From the NCBI GenBank assembly GCA_003563465.1, contig PWVH01000070.1:1-32031 (forward strand): a DNA stretch of 32,031 nucleotides, in the 5' to 3' direction. This DNA comes from Coriobacteriaceae bacterium (lineage in GTDB: Bacteria > Actinomycetota > Coriobacteriia > Anaerosomatales > SLCP01). This document shows, one piece after another, positions 6,976 to 15,133 of this stretch; within the stretch, counting starts at the first letter, position 1; the number at the start of each line of letters is the position of its first letter. The notes beneath the pieces are model-generated. The model had not been told where the DNA came from. It ran no database searches and saw only the letters and a program-made list of their open reading frames with translations. Made by a program: the position numbers and the translations under genes.

Positions 6976-7383
6976 CTACTCCTGCAGCTCGGTGTATTGC
7001 GGGCTCGCCGACACATAGCCCTCGACACCGTTCTCGTCACGCACGTGATGCCATCCGTCCTTGGTGCCTAGATGTGTCAGCCGATCGTTGCGGCCCAGGC
7101 CACGAATCAGTCCGCCATCTCGCGACGGCTCTTTGCGGAAGTTCAGGGCATCTATCAGTACCACCACAGTGCCTCCTGCGGTCTCATCGGTTTCCTCAGG
7201 CTGCCCTTCGGCTGCCGGTGTCTCTTCGGCCGAAGGCTCGGGTGTTGCGGTGATCTCTTCCGCGCTTTCACCGTCTTCGCGCACGCCCCTGTACTCCCCC
7301 CAGTAGCTGTTGACGAGCATGAAGAGAATCAGCAGCACGATTACACCGAAAACTGCTCTTATGGGACGTGCGCCATCGCTCAT
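6976..7383 (-). CDS. Membrane-anchored bacterial SH3-domain protein
   Basis: A 135-aa protein with an N-terminal transmembrane anchor (about residues 9-27), an acidic Glu/Pro/Thr-rich linker (about 36-70) and a C-terminal SH3b domain (about 72-130, LNFRKEPSRDGGLIRGL ... GVEGYVSASP). SH3b domains often bind peptidoglycan or peptides outside the membrane. The start overlaps the stop of the preceding membrane protein gene by four bases, so the two are co-translated. The role is unknown; no catalytic domain is present. Confidence 0.8.
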   Translation of the reverse strand: MSDGARPIRAVFGVIVLLILFMLVNSYWGEYRGVREDGESAEEITATPEPSAEETPAAEGQPEETDETAGGTVVVLIDALNFRKEPSRDGGLIRGLGRNDRLTHLGTKDGWHHVRDENGVEGYVSASPQYTELQE

Positions 7384-7937
7384 ATGTACAAACCTCCACC
7401 GTAGACGGCAGCTTCATCGAGTTCGTATCGCTCGCACGCCTCTGCCACTTGTGAGTCAGCGATCTCGAACACGTCTGTAAGCCTCGCCAGGTCTATGGCT
7501 GCCAGTGCCTCGAACACCTCATCGGGCTCACTGTCCTCCCCCACCCTGCCAGCTTCCTCGCTCACCACATAGGCGGCATCGGCTAGCGCTTCTGCAGCTG
7601 GCCACAAGCTCCTCGGCAACGCCATCGTATCCAGTTCTTCGGCAACTATATCCGTTCTTCGCACTACCTCGGTAAGAGCCTTCCTGTCTACGCTTTCAGG
7701 GTGCTTGGCGAAGTGCTCGAACTCTTCGTCGTCAAGCTTCAAGAGGTGTACGACCACCTCTTCAAGCGCACGCCTGGCGGCAAGGACTTCTTCCCTCCTG
7801 CTTACGACTCGAACCAGACGTCGCTTCGTCTCTCGAATCCAAAGGGCTCGCACGAGGAAGAAGGCGGCCACGGCGACAAGAACCACTCCACCTGCAAGCA
7901 CCCAAACCCACACCGGTATAGTGCCAAGATCGGGCAC
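7380..7937 (-). CDS. Single-pass membrane protein with cytoplasmic helical domain, unknown
   Basis: A 185-aa protein with one N-terminal transmembrane helix (about residues 8-30) followed by a charged, helical, probably coiled-coil region (REEVLAARRALEEVVVHLL) and an acidic C-terminal part. I do not recognise the family. The GTG start at 7937 has GGAGGGAG ahead. The gene begins 33 bases after paaK and overlaps the SH3 gene, so it is a distal member of the iorA-to-paaK run. A link to aromatic metabolism is not evident. Confidence 0.7.
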   Translation of the reverse strand: MPDLGTIPVWVWVLAGGVVLVAVAAFFLVRALWIRETKRRLVRVVSRREEVLAARRALEEVVVHLLKLDDEEFEHFAKHPESVDRKALTEVVRRTDIVAEELDTMALPRSLWPAAEALADAAYVVSEEAGRVGEDSEPDEVFEALAAIDLARLTDVFEIADSQVAEACERYELDEAAVYGGGLYI

Positions 7938-7970
7938 TGCGCCACTCCCTCCGTCGACAAGCGGGAGGGG

Positions 7971-9275
7971 TCAGCAGCCCTCGTCCCGCAGATCGAGCAC
8001 TCGTTTCGACTTGCCTGCCGTCCTTTCGATCGTCCCAGGTTCCACAAGAGTGACCTTGACGTTGAGGCCAAGCACACCATGCAACCGCTCGCTCACGTGC
8101 TTCGTGAACACCACCATGTCTGCCATGATATCCGAAAAGACCTCTTCGGCGACTTCGATACGCACCTCCATGTCGTCAAGACCATGCTTGCGTTCCACAA
8201 CTATGAGGTAGTGTGGCCGTACGTTCTCGATCTTGAAGAGTACGTCCTCCACTTGGCTGGGAAACACGTTGACTCCCCGGATTATCAGCATGTCGTCGGT
8301 TCGTTGCCGCACTTTTCGCATGCGCGCGAGCGTGCGGCCGCACTCGCAAGGAGTCCTGTCCAGCACTGTGAGGTCGTGGGTGCGGTAGCGCAGCACAGGG
8401 AAGGCCTCCTTGGTGAGTGGAGTTATCACGAGTTCCCCCTCCTCTCCATCGCCACGCGGTTCGCCACTGGCGGGGTCTACTATCTCGACCAGGAAGTGGT
8501 CCTCGTTGATGTGAAGTCCGCAGGAGCACTCGCACTCTCCAGAGACACCCGGACCCATCACCTCGGATAGGCCGTAGTTGTCCGTTGCGCTTATGGCTAG
8601 CTTCTCCTCTATCTCGCGATGTGCCGCTTCGCTGCAAGGTTCCGCACCGAAGAGGCCGAGGCGTAAAGGTAGTTCGCTGAAGTCGACGCCCGCCTTCTCG
8701 CCCACCTCCGCCAGATAGAGCGCGTAAGACGGTGTCGAGACGAGTACCGTCGTGCCGAAGTCCTTCATCATCATCAGATGACGCTCGGTGTTCCCTGCGC
8801 TCGCGGGGATGACAGTAGCCCCGATGCGCTCCAAGCCGTAGTGCATACCGAATCCACCGGTGAACATGCCGTAACCGAAGGCCATCTGCGCCAGGTCCGT
8901 ATGCACCACGCCAGCTGCCGACGCAACACGTGCTGTAAGCTCGGTCCAGGTGGCGATGTCGCCCTTCGTATACCCGACCACCGTAGGTTTCCCTGTCGTC
9001 CCGGCCGAGGAGTGTATTCGCACAACCTGATCGAGAGGTACGGCGAACAGGCCGAAGGGATAGGTGTTCCGCAATGCCTTCTTATCGGTGAGAGGCAGCA
9101 GCCGAACGTCATCAAGCGATCGAACGTCCCTGGGCTTCAAGTCGCGCTCGTCCATCGCCTGCCGATAATGCTCAACTCGCTCGTGGACCCACGCCACCGT
9201 GGACTGCAGCCGCCTGAGCTGAAGCTCTTCAAGCTCATCGCGATCCATCGCCTCGTATTCGGGATTCCAGATCAT
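7971..9275 (-). CDS. paaK: Phenylacetate-CoA ligase family (aryl/acyl-CoA ligase), copy 1
   Basis: An ANL-superfamily enzyme that adenylates an arylacetate or similar acid and transfers it to CoA. The 434-aa protein has the ATP loop SSAGTTGKP (89-97), the YGLSEV motif (234-239) and YRTHDL (297-302). The C-terminal domain includes RTDDMLIIRGVNVFPSQVE. Cysteines at 248, 250 and 252 and at 310 and 312 probably form the family's metal site. It overlaps livF by four bases and lies in one run with iorAB, an ACT protein and an ABC importer. An arylacetate or branched acid is the likely substrate, inferred from the indolepyruvate oxidoreductase genes. Confidence 0.92.
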   Translation of the reverse strand: MIWNPEYEAMDRDELEELQLRRLQSTVAWVHERVEHYRQAMDERDLKPRDVRSLDDVRLLPLTDKKALRNTYPFGLFAVPLDQVVRIHSSAGTTGKPTVVGYTKGDIATWTELTARVASAAGVVHTDLAQMAFGYGMFTGGFGMHYGLERIGATVIPASAGNTERHLMMMKDFGTTVLVSTPSYALYLAEVGEKAGVDFSELPLRLGLFGAEPCSEAAHREIEEKLAISATDNYGLSEVMGPGVSGECECSCGLHINEDHFLVEIVDPASGEPRGDGEEGELVITPLTKEAFPVLRYRTHDLTVLDRTPCECGRTLARMRKVRQRTDDMLIIRGVNVFPSQVEDVLFKIENVRPHYLIVVERKHGLDDMEVRIEVAEEVFSDIMADMVVFTKHVSERLHGVLGLNVKVTLVEPGTIERTAGKSKRVLDLRDEGC

Positions 9276-10018
9276 GTGGTCTCCTCTCCCCCATGCCAGG
9301 TTCCCAGATAGATGAGCCGAACATCGTCGTCGGCAAGCAGATCATCGGCACTTCCGGCCAGTGCGATCCCGCCAGTGCGCATCACATACCCGCGATCCGA
9401 ATGCCTGAGCGCCAGGCGCGCGTCCTGTTCGACTAGCAGAATCGTATGCCCCTCGCTCCGCAGGCGGTCCAAAGCTGCGAATATCTCCCCGATAAGCTTC
9501 GGGGCAAGCCCGAGGGACGGTTCGTCAAGCAGGAGCAATCTCGGACGCGCCATGAGCGCTCTGCCGACCGCAAGCATCTGCTGTTCCCCGCCGGAAAGCG
9601 TTGAGGCGCTCTGATCCTGACGGTCTGCGAGAACCGGAAACAGCTCGAACACCCGTTCGTAGTCCTCTGTAAGATCGGTCTTGCCCCTGCTATGGGCGCC
9701 GAGTTCCAAGTTCTCTCGAACCGTCATGGGCCCGAACAGCATGCGCCCTTCCGGCACCATGACCAGTCCGGCCTTCACCGCGCGTTCGGGCTGAATGCCC
9801 GTGATGTCTTCACCTAGGAAGCGCACCCTTCCCGCACTCGGCGGAATCAGTCCGATGACCGCCTTCAGCAGAGTAGACTTACCTGCTCCGTTGCCACCGA
9901 TGAGAGTCACTACCTCTCCCACGCCTACCCGCAGATCGATGCCGCGCAGAACTTCGACGCGACCGTATCCGGCATGCAGACCTTCAATGGCGAGCATAGT
10001 GTCCGTCTCAGAGCTCAT
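9272..10018 (-). CDS. livF: Branched-chain/amino-acid ABC transporter ATPase LivF
   Basis: One of the two ATPases of a Liv-type importer. The 248-aa protein has Walker A GGNGAGKST, signature LSGGEQQ and Walker B LLLLDEPSLGLAP, with the LivF hallmark region ERAVKAGLVMVPEGRMLFGP. GAGGAGG is well placed before the ATG at 10018. The start overlaps the livG end by 11 bases and the stop overlaps paaK by four, showing tight coupling. Confidence 0.95.
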   Translation of the reverse strand: MSSETDTMLAIEGLHAGYGRVEVLRGIDLRVGVGEVVTLIGGNGAGKSTLLKAVIGLIPPSAGRVRFLGEDITGIQPERAVKAGLVMVPEGRMLFGPMTVRENLELGAHSRGKTDLTEDYERVFELFPVLADRQDQSASTLSGGEQQMLAVGRALMARPRLLLLDEPSLGLAPKLIGEIFAALDRLRSEGHTILLVEQDARLALRHSDRGYVMRTGGIALAGSADDLLADDDVRLIYLGTWHGGEETT

Positions 10019-10781
10019 CGGCCTCCTCCTCTCCGAGGTAGGCCGCGATGACAGCGGGATCCTTCTGAATCAGGCGAGGCGGGCCCTCGGCGATCTTGCA
10101 GCCACGATCGAGGACCACGATCTCGTCTGAGACCTCCATCACCAGCCCCATATCGTGCTCGACGACCACGATGGTCGATCCACGGTCGCGAATCCGGTAC
10201 AACGCCTCGGCCAATGCCGAAGTCTCAGCGATGTTGAGTCCGGCTGCAGGCTCGTCAAGAAGGAGTAAGCGCGGCTTTGTCGCAAGGGCGCGGGCGATCT
10301 CCAGAAGACGGCGCAACCCGTGCGGCATGTCCGCGGCAGGCGCATCCGCCCATTCTCCAAGGCCAACGAGCCTGAGAAGCCTGCCGGACTCCTCGGCTAC
10401 CTCACGCTGCTCGCGTACCGTCCACGGTAGACGCAGCGCGGCCGCTAGGAATCCGCTTCGCGTGACCGCATGCGCACCTGCCATCACGTTCTCCAGCGCA
10501 CTCATCTCCTCGAAGAGCTCGGTGTTCTGGAACGTGCGTGCGATTCCTCGGCGAACGATATGGTGCGCTCGCCAAGAGGTGATGTCCACACCGTCATATC
10601 GCACGGTGCCCTCTTCGGGCCGGTCGAATGACGTAAGAACGTTGAAGAGCGTGGTCTTTCCAGCTCCGTTCGGCCCGATGATCGCTTTGATCATCCCTTC
10701 GTGAACGTCGAATGAAACTGCATCGACAGCAGTCAATCCTCCGAAACGCCGCGTGACATCGCGCACCTCAAGCAGGCTCAT
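10008..10781 (-). CDS. livG: Branched-chain/amino-acid ABC transporter ATPase LivG
   Basis: The partner ATPase, 257 aa, with Walker A GPNGAGKTT, the LivG hallmark GIARTFQNTELF, a degenerate signature HGLRRLLEIARAL where LSGGQ would be, and Walker B LLLLDEPAAGLN. The altered signature loop is common in LivG proteins, which often carry YGxQRxLEIARAL. The start overlaps livM by four bases. Confidence 0.94.
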   Translation of the reverse strand: MSLLEVRDVTRRFGGLTAVDAVSFDVHEGMIKAIIGPNGAGKTTLFNVLTSFDRPEEGTVRYDGVDITSWRAHHIVRRGIARTFQNTELFEEMSALENVMAGAHAVTRSGFLAAALRLPWTVREQREVAEESGRLLRLVGLGEWADAPAADMPHGLRRLLEIARALATKPRLLLLDEPAAGLNIAETSALAEALYRIRDRGSTIVVVEHDMGLVMEVSDEIVVLDRGCKIAEGPPRLIQKDPAVIAAYLGEEEADEL

Positions 10782-11764
10782 CGGACGCTCCCCTTAGCGG
10801 CGATTCGACGCAGTGCGCCCGCGATCCCGCCCGGCACGAACAGCATCACGGCGATGATGGTCAAGCCGTAGACATCCTCCTGCCACTCCTGAATCGTTTC
10901 CACTGCAGAACGCGATAGCCCGGGGATGACCGCATCCGCAAAGGGAATCATGGTCAGAATCACGGCGGCCAGCACCGGACCTGCGAGTGAGCGCGTACCC
11001 CCCAACACCGCCATGGCCACCAGCAGAACCGACACGTGCAGGGAGAAAGTCGAAGGCGAGATGAATCCGACCACGTGAGCATAGAGCGATCCGGCAAGTC
11101 CAGCGAACGCCGCTGAGATAACGAAGACGCGTACCTTCAGCCCTGTGAGGTCCATACCGCAAGACATCGCGCCCGCCTCGGAGCCATGCAGGGCTAGCAT
11201 GGCACGTCCGGCTCGCGAGCGCACTAGATTACTGGCTATCAGGAGGACCGCGGCCGCCGCGCTCCACACGAGCCAGTAGTTGCCTCCCGCCGAGTCGACT
11301 TCGATTCCAAGAAAGGACGGGAACGGTATCCCCGACAGACCGTCAGGCCCCCCGGTAACCCCTTTCCCCTCCACGAAGGCGACTCTCATGATCTCCCCGA
11401 AAGCCAGGGTGGCCATCGCTAAGTAGTGACCCCTCAATCTCAGGCTCGGCAAAGCGAGAAGCAGTCCCCCTGCCGCTGTCAGCACGATCGCAATCGCTAC
11501 GCCGGCGACCCACGGCCAGCCGAAAACCGTAACCACGTGTGCCGATGCGTATGCCCCGATGCCGTAGAACGCCGCATGCCCTAAAGACACCTGTCCCGCA
11601 TAACCGAAGAGAAGGGCCATGCCCGCCACTATGATCACATTCACGCCCACGAATGTGAGCACTCTCAGCATATAGCGATCTGCTGTGAGCAGTGGCACAG
11701 AGAACACGCTTGCGCCTATCAGTCCCAGTAGGACCGCGACCTTGATATCGACGTTCCTGTGCAC
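10778..11764 (-). CDS. livM: Amino-acid ABC transporter permease LivM
   Basis: A 328-aa integral membrane permease with about nine hydrophobic segments and the LivM signature GYAGQVSLGHAAFYGIGAY near residues 54-72. The cytoplasmic EAA-like coupling region SEAGAMSCGMDLTGLKVRVF is also seen. The GTG start at 11764 is eight bases past the livH stop. It pairs with LivH to form the transmembrane channel. Confidence 0.94.
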   Translation of the reverse strand: MHRNVDIKVAVLLGLIGASVFSVPLLTADRYMLRVLTFVGVNVIIVAGMALLFGYAGQVSLGHAAFYGIGAYASAHVVTVFGWPWVAGVAIAIVLTAAGGLLLALPSLRLRGHYLAMATLAFGEIMRVAFVEGKGVTGGPDGLSGIPFPSFLGIEVDSAGGNYWLVWSAAAAVLLIASNLVRSRAGRAMLALHGSEAGAMSCGMDLTGLKVRVFVISAAFAGLAGSLYAHVVGFISPSTFSLHVSVLLVAMAVLGGTRSLAGPVLAAVILTMIPFADAVIPGLSRSAVETIQEWQEDVYGLTIIAVMLFVPGGIAGALRRIAAKGSVR

Positions 11765-11772
11765 CGTCCCGC

Positions 11773-12654
11773 CTACACCTTCTCCCGGCGCCAGCGACCA
11801 AGAATCCCCTGCGGCCGTAGGAAGAGAACGGACAACAGCACTATGAGCGCTATGGCGTCCTTATACGTCGAAGAGATGAAGGCTATCGACAGGCTCTCCA
11901 GCATGCCCAAGACCAGCCCGCCGACCACCGCGGCGATGGGATTGCCTAGACCGCCAAGGATCGCTGCGGCAAAGCCCTTGATTCCTACGGAAGGACCCAC
12001 ATCGAATACCGTTTGCGTCAGAGGGGTGACCGCCAGACCGGCAAGAGCACCGAGCGTTGCAGCCAGTACGAAACTGACTGTCACCATGAGTCGGGTGTCG
12101 ACCCCGACTATTCGGGCCGCATCACGGTTGACCGCGCAGGCACGCATAGCCCGGCCGAGACCGGTGCGATTGTACAGGTACCATAGCGCCGCCACTGCCA
12201 GCGCGGTCATGCCCAGAATCCATACGGACTGGACTTCGAGGGAGGCCCCGAACACCTTCACAGAGCCTCCACCCGAGAACGCTGGCAGTGGCCTTTCGGT
12301 CGGACCGAAAAGATGGCGAGCCATTGATGATAGCACCATGGAGCCGCCCACGGTGATGATGATTATCGCAAGCGGGTCGCCGTCCTTTCGTGGACGTATC
12401 GCTGCCAGCTCGAACACTCCGCCCAACACCGCTGTGGCGGCCACACCTGTCACAGCTGCAAGAGGTAGAGGCAAGCCGAGATCCGCGTACGCCCACACCG
12501 ACAGCATCCCGCCGAGCATGTAGAACTCACCCTGGGCGAAATTGATCGCACCCGTCGCAGCGTAGACAAGAGTGAACCCCAGCGCCACGAGCGCGTATAT
12601 CGATCCGTTCTTCAGGCCCGCGAGCCCGAACTGCAGCAGCTCCGTACCGCCCAC
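11773..12654 (-). CDS. livH: Amino-acid ABC transporter permease LivH
   Basis: A 293-aa permease with the LivH signature GSIYALVALGFTLVYAAT and INFAQGEFYMLGG near the N-terminus. A conserved late region, ILGGLGNPIAAVVGGLVLG, is also present. The GTG start at 12654 comes three bases after the stop of a 38-aa ORF, whose last codons contain the likely ribosome-binding site GGAG. Translation of livH may therefore be coupled to that small ORF. Confidence 0.94.
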   Translation of the reverse strand: MGGTELLQFGLAGLKNGSIYALVALGFTLVYAATGAINFAQGEFYMLGGMLSVWAYADLGLPLPLAAVTGVAATAVLGGVFELAAIRPRKDGDPLAIIIITVGGSMVLSSMARHLFGPTERPLPAFSGGGSVKVFGASLEVQSVWILGMTALAVAALWYLYNRTGLGRAMRACAVNRDAARIVGVDTRLMVTVSFVLAATLGALAGLAVTPLTQTVFDVGPSVGIKGFAAAILGGLGNPIAAVVGGLVLGMLESLSIAFISSTYKDAIALIVLLSVLFLRPQGILGRWRREKV

Positions 12655-12657
12655 GTG

Positions 12658-12774
12658 CTACCCGTTCTCCTCGGCCGAGACCGCCGGTAACCCTCCGACA
12701 ATGCGCACCTCGACAAGCTCGACCTTCGGACCTGTGGCCGCGAACTGCTCGGCTTCTCTCGCGCAGACATGCAT
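12658..12774 (-). CDS. Small ORF (38 aa) coupled to livH
   Basis: An ATG at 12774 with AGGGGA eight bases ahead opens a 38-residue frame (MHVCAREAEQFAATG ... VVRIV-like strand ... SAEENG) that ends TAG-CAC-GTG, three bases before livH. The residue mix is protein-like, with a probable helix then strand. It may be a real small protein of the transporter operon or a leader peptide that couples or tunes livH translation. I do not recognise a family, and it has no codon bias toward particular amino acids such as Leu, Ile, Val, Trp or Phe that would mark classical attenuation. Confidence 0.4.
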   Translation of the reverse strand: MHVCAREAEQFAATGPKVELVEVRIVGGLPAVSAEENG

Positions 12775-12831
12775 CGTGTCTATCCCCTGCCCGTTGCGAT
12801 TCTGCGGTTATGAGCATTCACTGTAGCGCCA

Positions 12832-12867
12832 CGCTCTCCGGGCTCCGCATACAGAACCCGGAGAGCG
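12832..12867 (-). terminator. Intercistronic hairpin between livK and livH
   Basis: CGCTCTCCGGG (12832-12842) pairs perfectly over 11 bp with CCCGGAGAGCG (12857-12867), 14-base loop, 25 bases after the livK stop. No T-run follows. Such hairpins often protect or partly terminate the binding-protein message, giving more LivK than permease. Confidence 0.65.
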
Positions 12868-12892
12868 AAACGAACGCACCTCGATGGGCTTC

Positions 12893-14089
12893 CTACCGCT
12901 CCTCGAGCACCCAGCGGCCACCGCTCACTCGATACATCACCAAGTCGTCTTCGGTGAGTCCGTTGTGATCGGTCTCGCTGTAGTTGAAGGTGCCGCCGAT
13001 ACCCACGAAACCAGTCGTCTTCTCGATCTCATCGCGCAGATCCTCGGGAGAGAAACCTTCCGGCAGACGCTGCATGGCCTCCACGATGATGTATAGAGAG
13101 TCATAGGCATGGCCCGCGAAGGTATCCGGAGCCTCTCCGTAGCGCTCGGTGTAGCGCTCGATGAAGTCCGTAGCTACCGCGTACTCCTCGCTGTCCTCAC
13201 CGTAGGCCTCGGGAACGAGAATCTTGCCAGCAGCAAAGACGAAGTCCTCTGCAGCCTCACCGGCTCCTTCTATGAACTCGATACGGGCGTTGCCATGGCT
13301 GCCGACCAGCGGTATGCCGAAATCGAGTTGGGCCATGTTCTTGGCTACGGTGGCCGCCTCGCGTCCGGCGGACCAGAGAACGACCACATCGGCATCTGCC
13401 GCACGGATCAGTGTCAGCTGTGCGGTCATGTCGGTATCACCGGGGTTGAAGCTTTCCTCGGCCACGAGTTCGAAGTCGGTTCCCTCTATAGCCTCCTTGA
13501 TGACCTCGACACCATCCTTGCCGAAACCACCCGTGTCGGAGATGAGTCCGATCTTGTAAAATCCCTGCTCCTCCAGATAGCGCAGCGTGAACGGTACGAC
13601 CAGACTGTTCGACCAAGGAGTCTGGAACACAAGCGGATGGAAGTCTGCCGTTATCACCGTGCCACCGGCGACTGAGACCTGCGGAATGCCGGCACGGACT
13701 ATCTCTTGACGCATGGCCATCGTGCCACCGGTACCTGTCGCGCCGATGATCGCGACGATGTCGCCCCTTTCCAGAAGACGCGTGGTGACCGCAACAGCCG
13801 TTTCAGCGTCCGTGGCGTCGTCCTCGATAAGCACCTCAATGGGGCGGCCGTGCACGCCTCCGGCGTCGTTGATGCGCTCTACCTCCATATCGATCGTCTT
13901 CTTCTCCGGCTCACCCAGCCCCGCGAACGTGCCGGTGAGTGACAACACCGCCCCGATGCGGTAGGGCTCCGTCACGTCAACGCTGTCGTCTACCGGTTCG
14001 CTTTCTGCCGCACATCCCGAAAGCGAAACGATGACCATCGCGACTGCTACTGTCACGACCAGCGCGAGACGTGTTCTGCTCGCTGCCAT
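12893..14089 (-). CDS. livK: Amino-acid ABC transporter substrate-binding lipoprotein
   Basis: A 398-aa type I periplasmic-binding protein of the Leu/Ile/Val family. The signal peptide ends in a lipobox SLSGC, with lipidated Cys26. The mature part carries the family strands IGAVLSLTGTFAGLGEPEKK and IIGATGTGGTMAM, and late motifs HAYDSLYIIVEAM. It recruits ligand for LivHMGF. Ligand identity cannot be read directly; company with iorAB and paaK suggests aromatic or branched amino acids or acids. Confidence 0.94.
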   Translation of the reverse strand: MAASRTRLALVVTVAVAMVIVSLSGCAAESEPVDDSVDVTEPYRIGAVLSLTGTFAGLGEPEKKTIDMEVERINDAGGVHGRPIEVLIEDDATDAETAVAVTTRLLERGDIVAIIGATGTGGTMAMRQEIVRAGIPQVSVAGGTVITADFHPLVFQTPWSNSLVVPFTLRYLEEQGFYKIGLISDTGGFGKDGVEVIKEAIEGTDFELVAEESFNPGDTDMTAQLTLIRAADADVVVLWSAGREAATVAKNMAQLDFGIPLVGSHGNARIEFIEGAGEAAEDFVFAAGKILVPEAYGEDSEEYAVATDFIERYTERYGEAPDTFAGHAYDSLYIIVEAMQRLPEGFSPEDLRDEIEKTTGFVGIGGTFNYSETDHNGLTEDDLVMYRVSGGRWVLEER

Positions 14090-14120
14090 GACCTACTCCC
14101 TCCCTTGCTCTCGCCGTGCG

Positions 14121-14537
14121 CTAGATGCTCGAGATCTCCTCTTGAGAAACGAGCCGCACGGGTTGATCCTTAAGTAGACCCAGTGCCAGGTCTGCGTCAC
14201 CTACATTGATTACCACATAAGTCGAAATCAGCGAGTATACGTACTCGATGTTGACCCCGGCTTCGGCGACCACCTTAAGCACAGATGCGAGACCGCCGGG
14301 GCGGTCGGGTAGATCGATACAGATAACATCGCTCTCCTTGACGGTGAAGCCGGCATCCCTCAACGCCGCCTGAGCCTCAGCGGGCTTGTCCACGACGAGT
14401 CTCAAGATGCCGTATTCAGCCGTGTCGGAGACTGAGAATCCTCGGATGTTCACGCCCGTATCGCCGAGGACTCTCGCCACCTCGGCCACGCGACCGGCCT
14501 TGTTCTCGATAAACACCGAGAGTTGATGCACCTTCAT
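14121..14537 (-). CDS. Tandem ACT-domain protein, copy 1
   Basis: A 138-aa protein made of two ACT domains (about residues 3-68 and 70-135: LSVFIENKAGRVAEVARVL and DLPDRPGGLASVLKVV). ACT domains bind amino acids and regulate metabolism; no enzyme domain is attached. The ATG at 14537 overlaps the iorB stop (ATGA) and gives the same N-terminus as the paralogue at 30208. Constant pairing with ior/paaK genes suggests it senses an aromatic or branched amino acid. An upstream ATG at 14546 is also possible. Confidence 0.88.
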   Translation of the reverse strand: MKVHQLSVFIENKAGRVAEVARVLGDTGVNIRGFSVSDTAEYGILRLVVDKPAEAQAALRDAGFTVKESDVICIDLPDRPGGLASVLKVVAEAGVNIEYVYSLISTYVVINVGDADLALGLLKDQPVRLVSQEEISSI

Positions 14538-15133
14538 GCCAGGCATTCCCCTCCCTCGCCACAAGCCTTGCGTCCCAGCTCGAACGCACGCAGATTGACC
14601 TCGACGGTAGACGCAGGTACGCGACCCGCAATCACCTCGGCCCATACCTCTCGGCCGAACGTCAGACCTGTCGAAAGCGCTCCGAGTAAGACGATGTTAG
14701 CTGATTTCGGACTGCCTGCCTCGCAAGCAAGAGCTTCTGCATCAAGGAATACCGCTCCTTCGGACACGAGCGATTCCTCGACTCCCTCTGTTCGTTCGAG
14801 ATCGCCTATCATTACCGGAAGCGGATCGATCAGCCGAGAGTTCACAAGCAGCCGACCATCGAGCTTCAGATAGGGCAACCGCCGGGCAGCCTCGGTCATC
14901 TCGAAAGCGACCAGATGGTCTGCGCCACCCGGATCGGTGAGCGGCGAATACACCCGCTCGCCGAAGCGCACCACTGTATCGACCGATCCGCCACGTTGAG
15001 CCATACCGTGGAACTCGGACAGTTTGACGTCGAATCCCGCAGCGAGCGCTGTTTTGGCAAGCACGTCGGCAGCAAGGATAGTCCCCTGTCCGCCCACGCC
15101 CGCGAGCATCACCGTGACGGTTCCTGGACTCAT
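14534..15133 (-). CDS. iorB: Indolepyruvate ferredoxin oxidoreductase, beta subunit
   Basis: The gamma-domain subunit (199 aa) of a 2-oxoacid:ferredoxin oxidoreductase, with GVGGQGTILAADVLA near residue 12 and the FHGMAQRGGSV motif. Together with IorA it oxidatively decarboxylates arylpyruvates to arylacetyl-CoA, or runs in reverse. The start at 15133 overlaps the iorA stop by one base and has GGAGG ahead; longer versions begin inside iorA and lack family similarity. Confidence 0.95.
   Translation of the reverse strand: MSPGTVTVMLAGVGGQGTILAADVLAKTALAAGFDVKLSEFHGMAQRGGSVDTVVRFGERVYSPLTDPGGADHLVAFEMTEAARRLPYLKLDGRLLVNSRLIDPLPVMIGDLERTEGVEESLVSEGAVFLDAEALACEAGSPKSANIVLLGALSTGLTFGREVWAEVIAGRVPASTVEVNLRAFELGRKACGEGGECLA

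Noticed and set aside
9646..9659. LexA-box-like CGAACACCCGTTCG inside livF
   Set aside because: Both arms match, but the centre breaks the RNRY rule and the site lies within coding sequence, encoding ordinary ERVFEL residues, far from any start.
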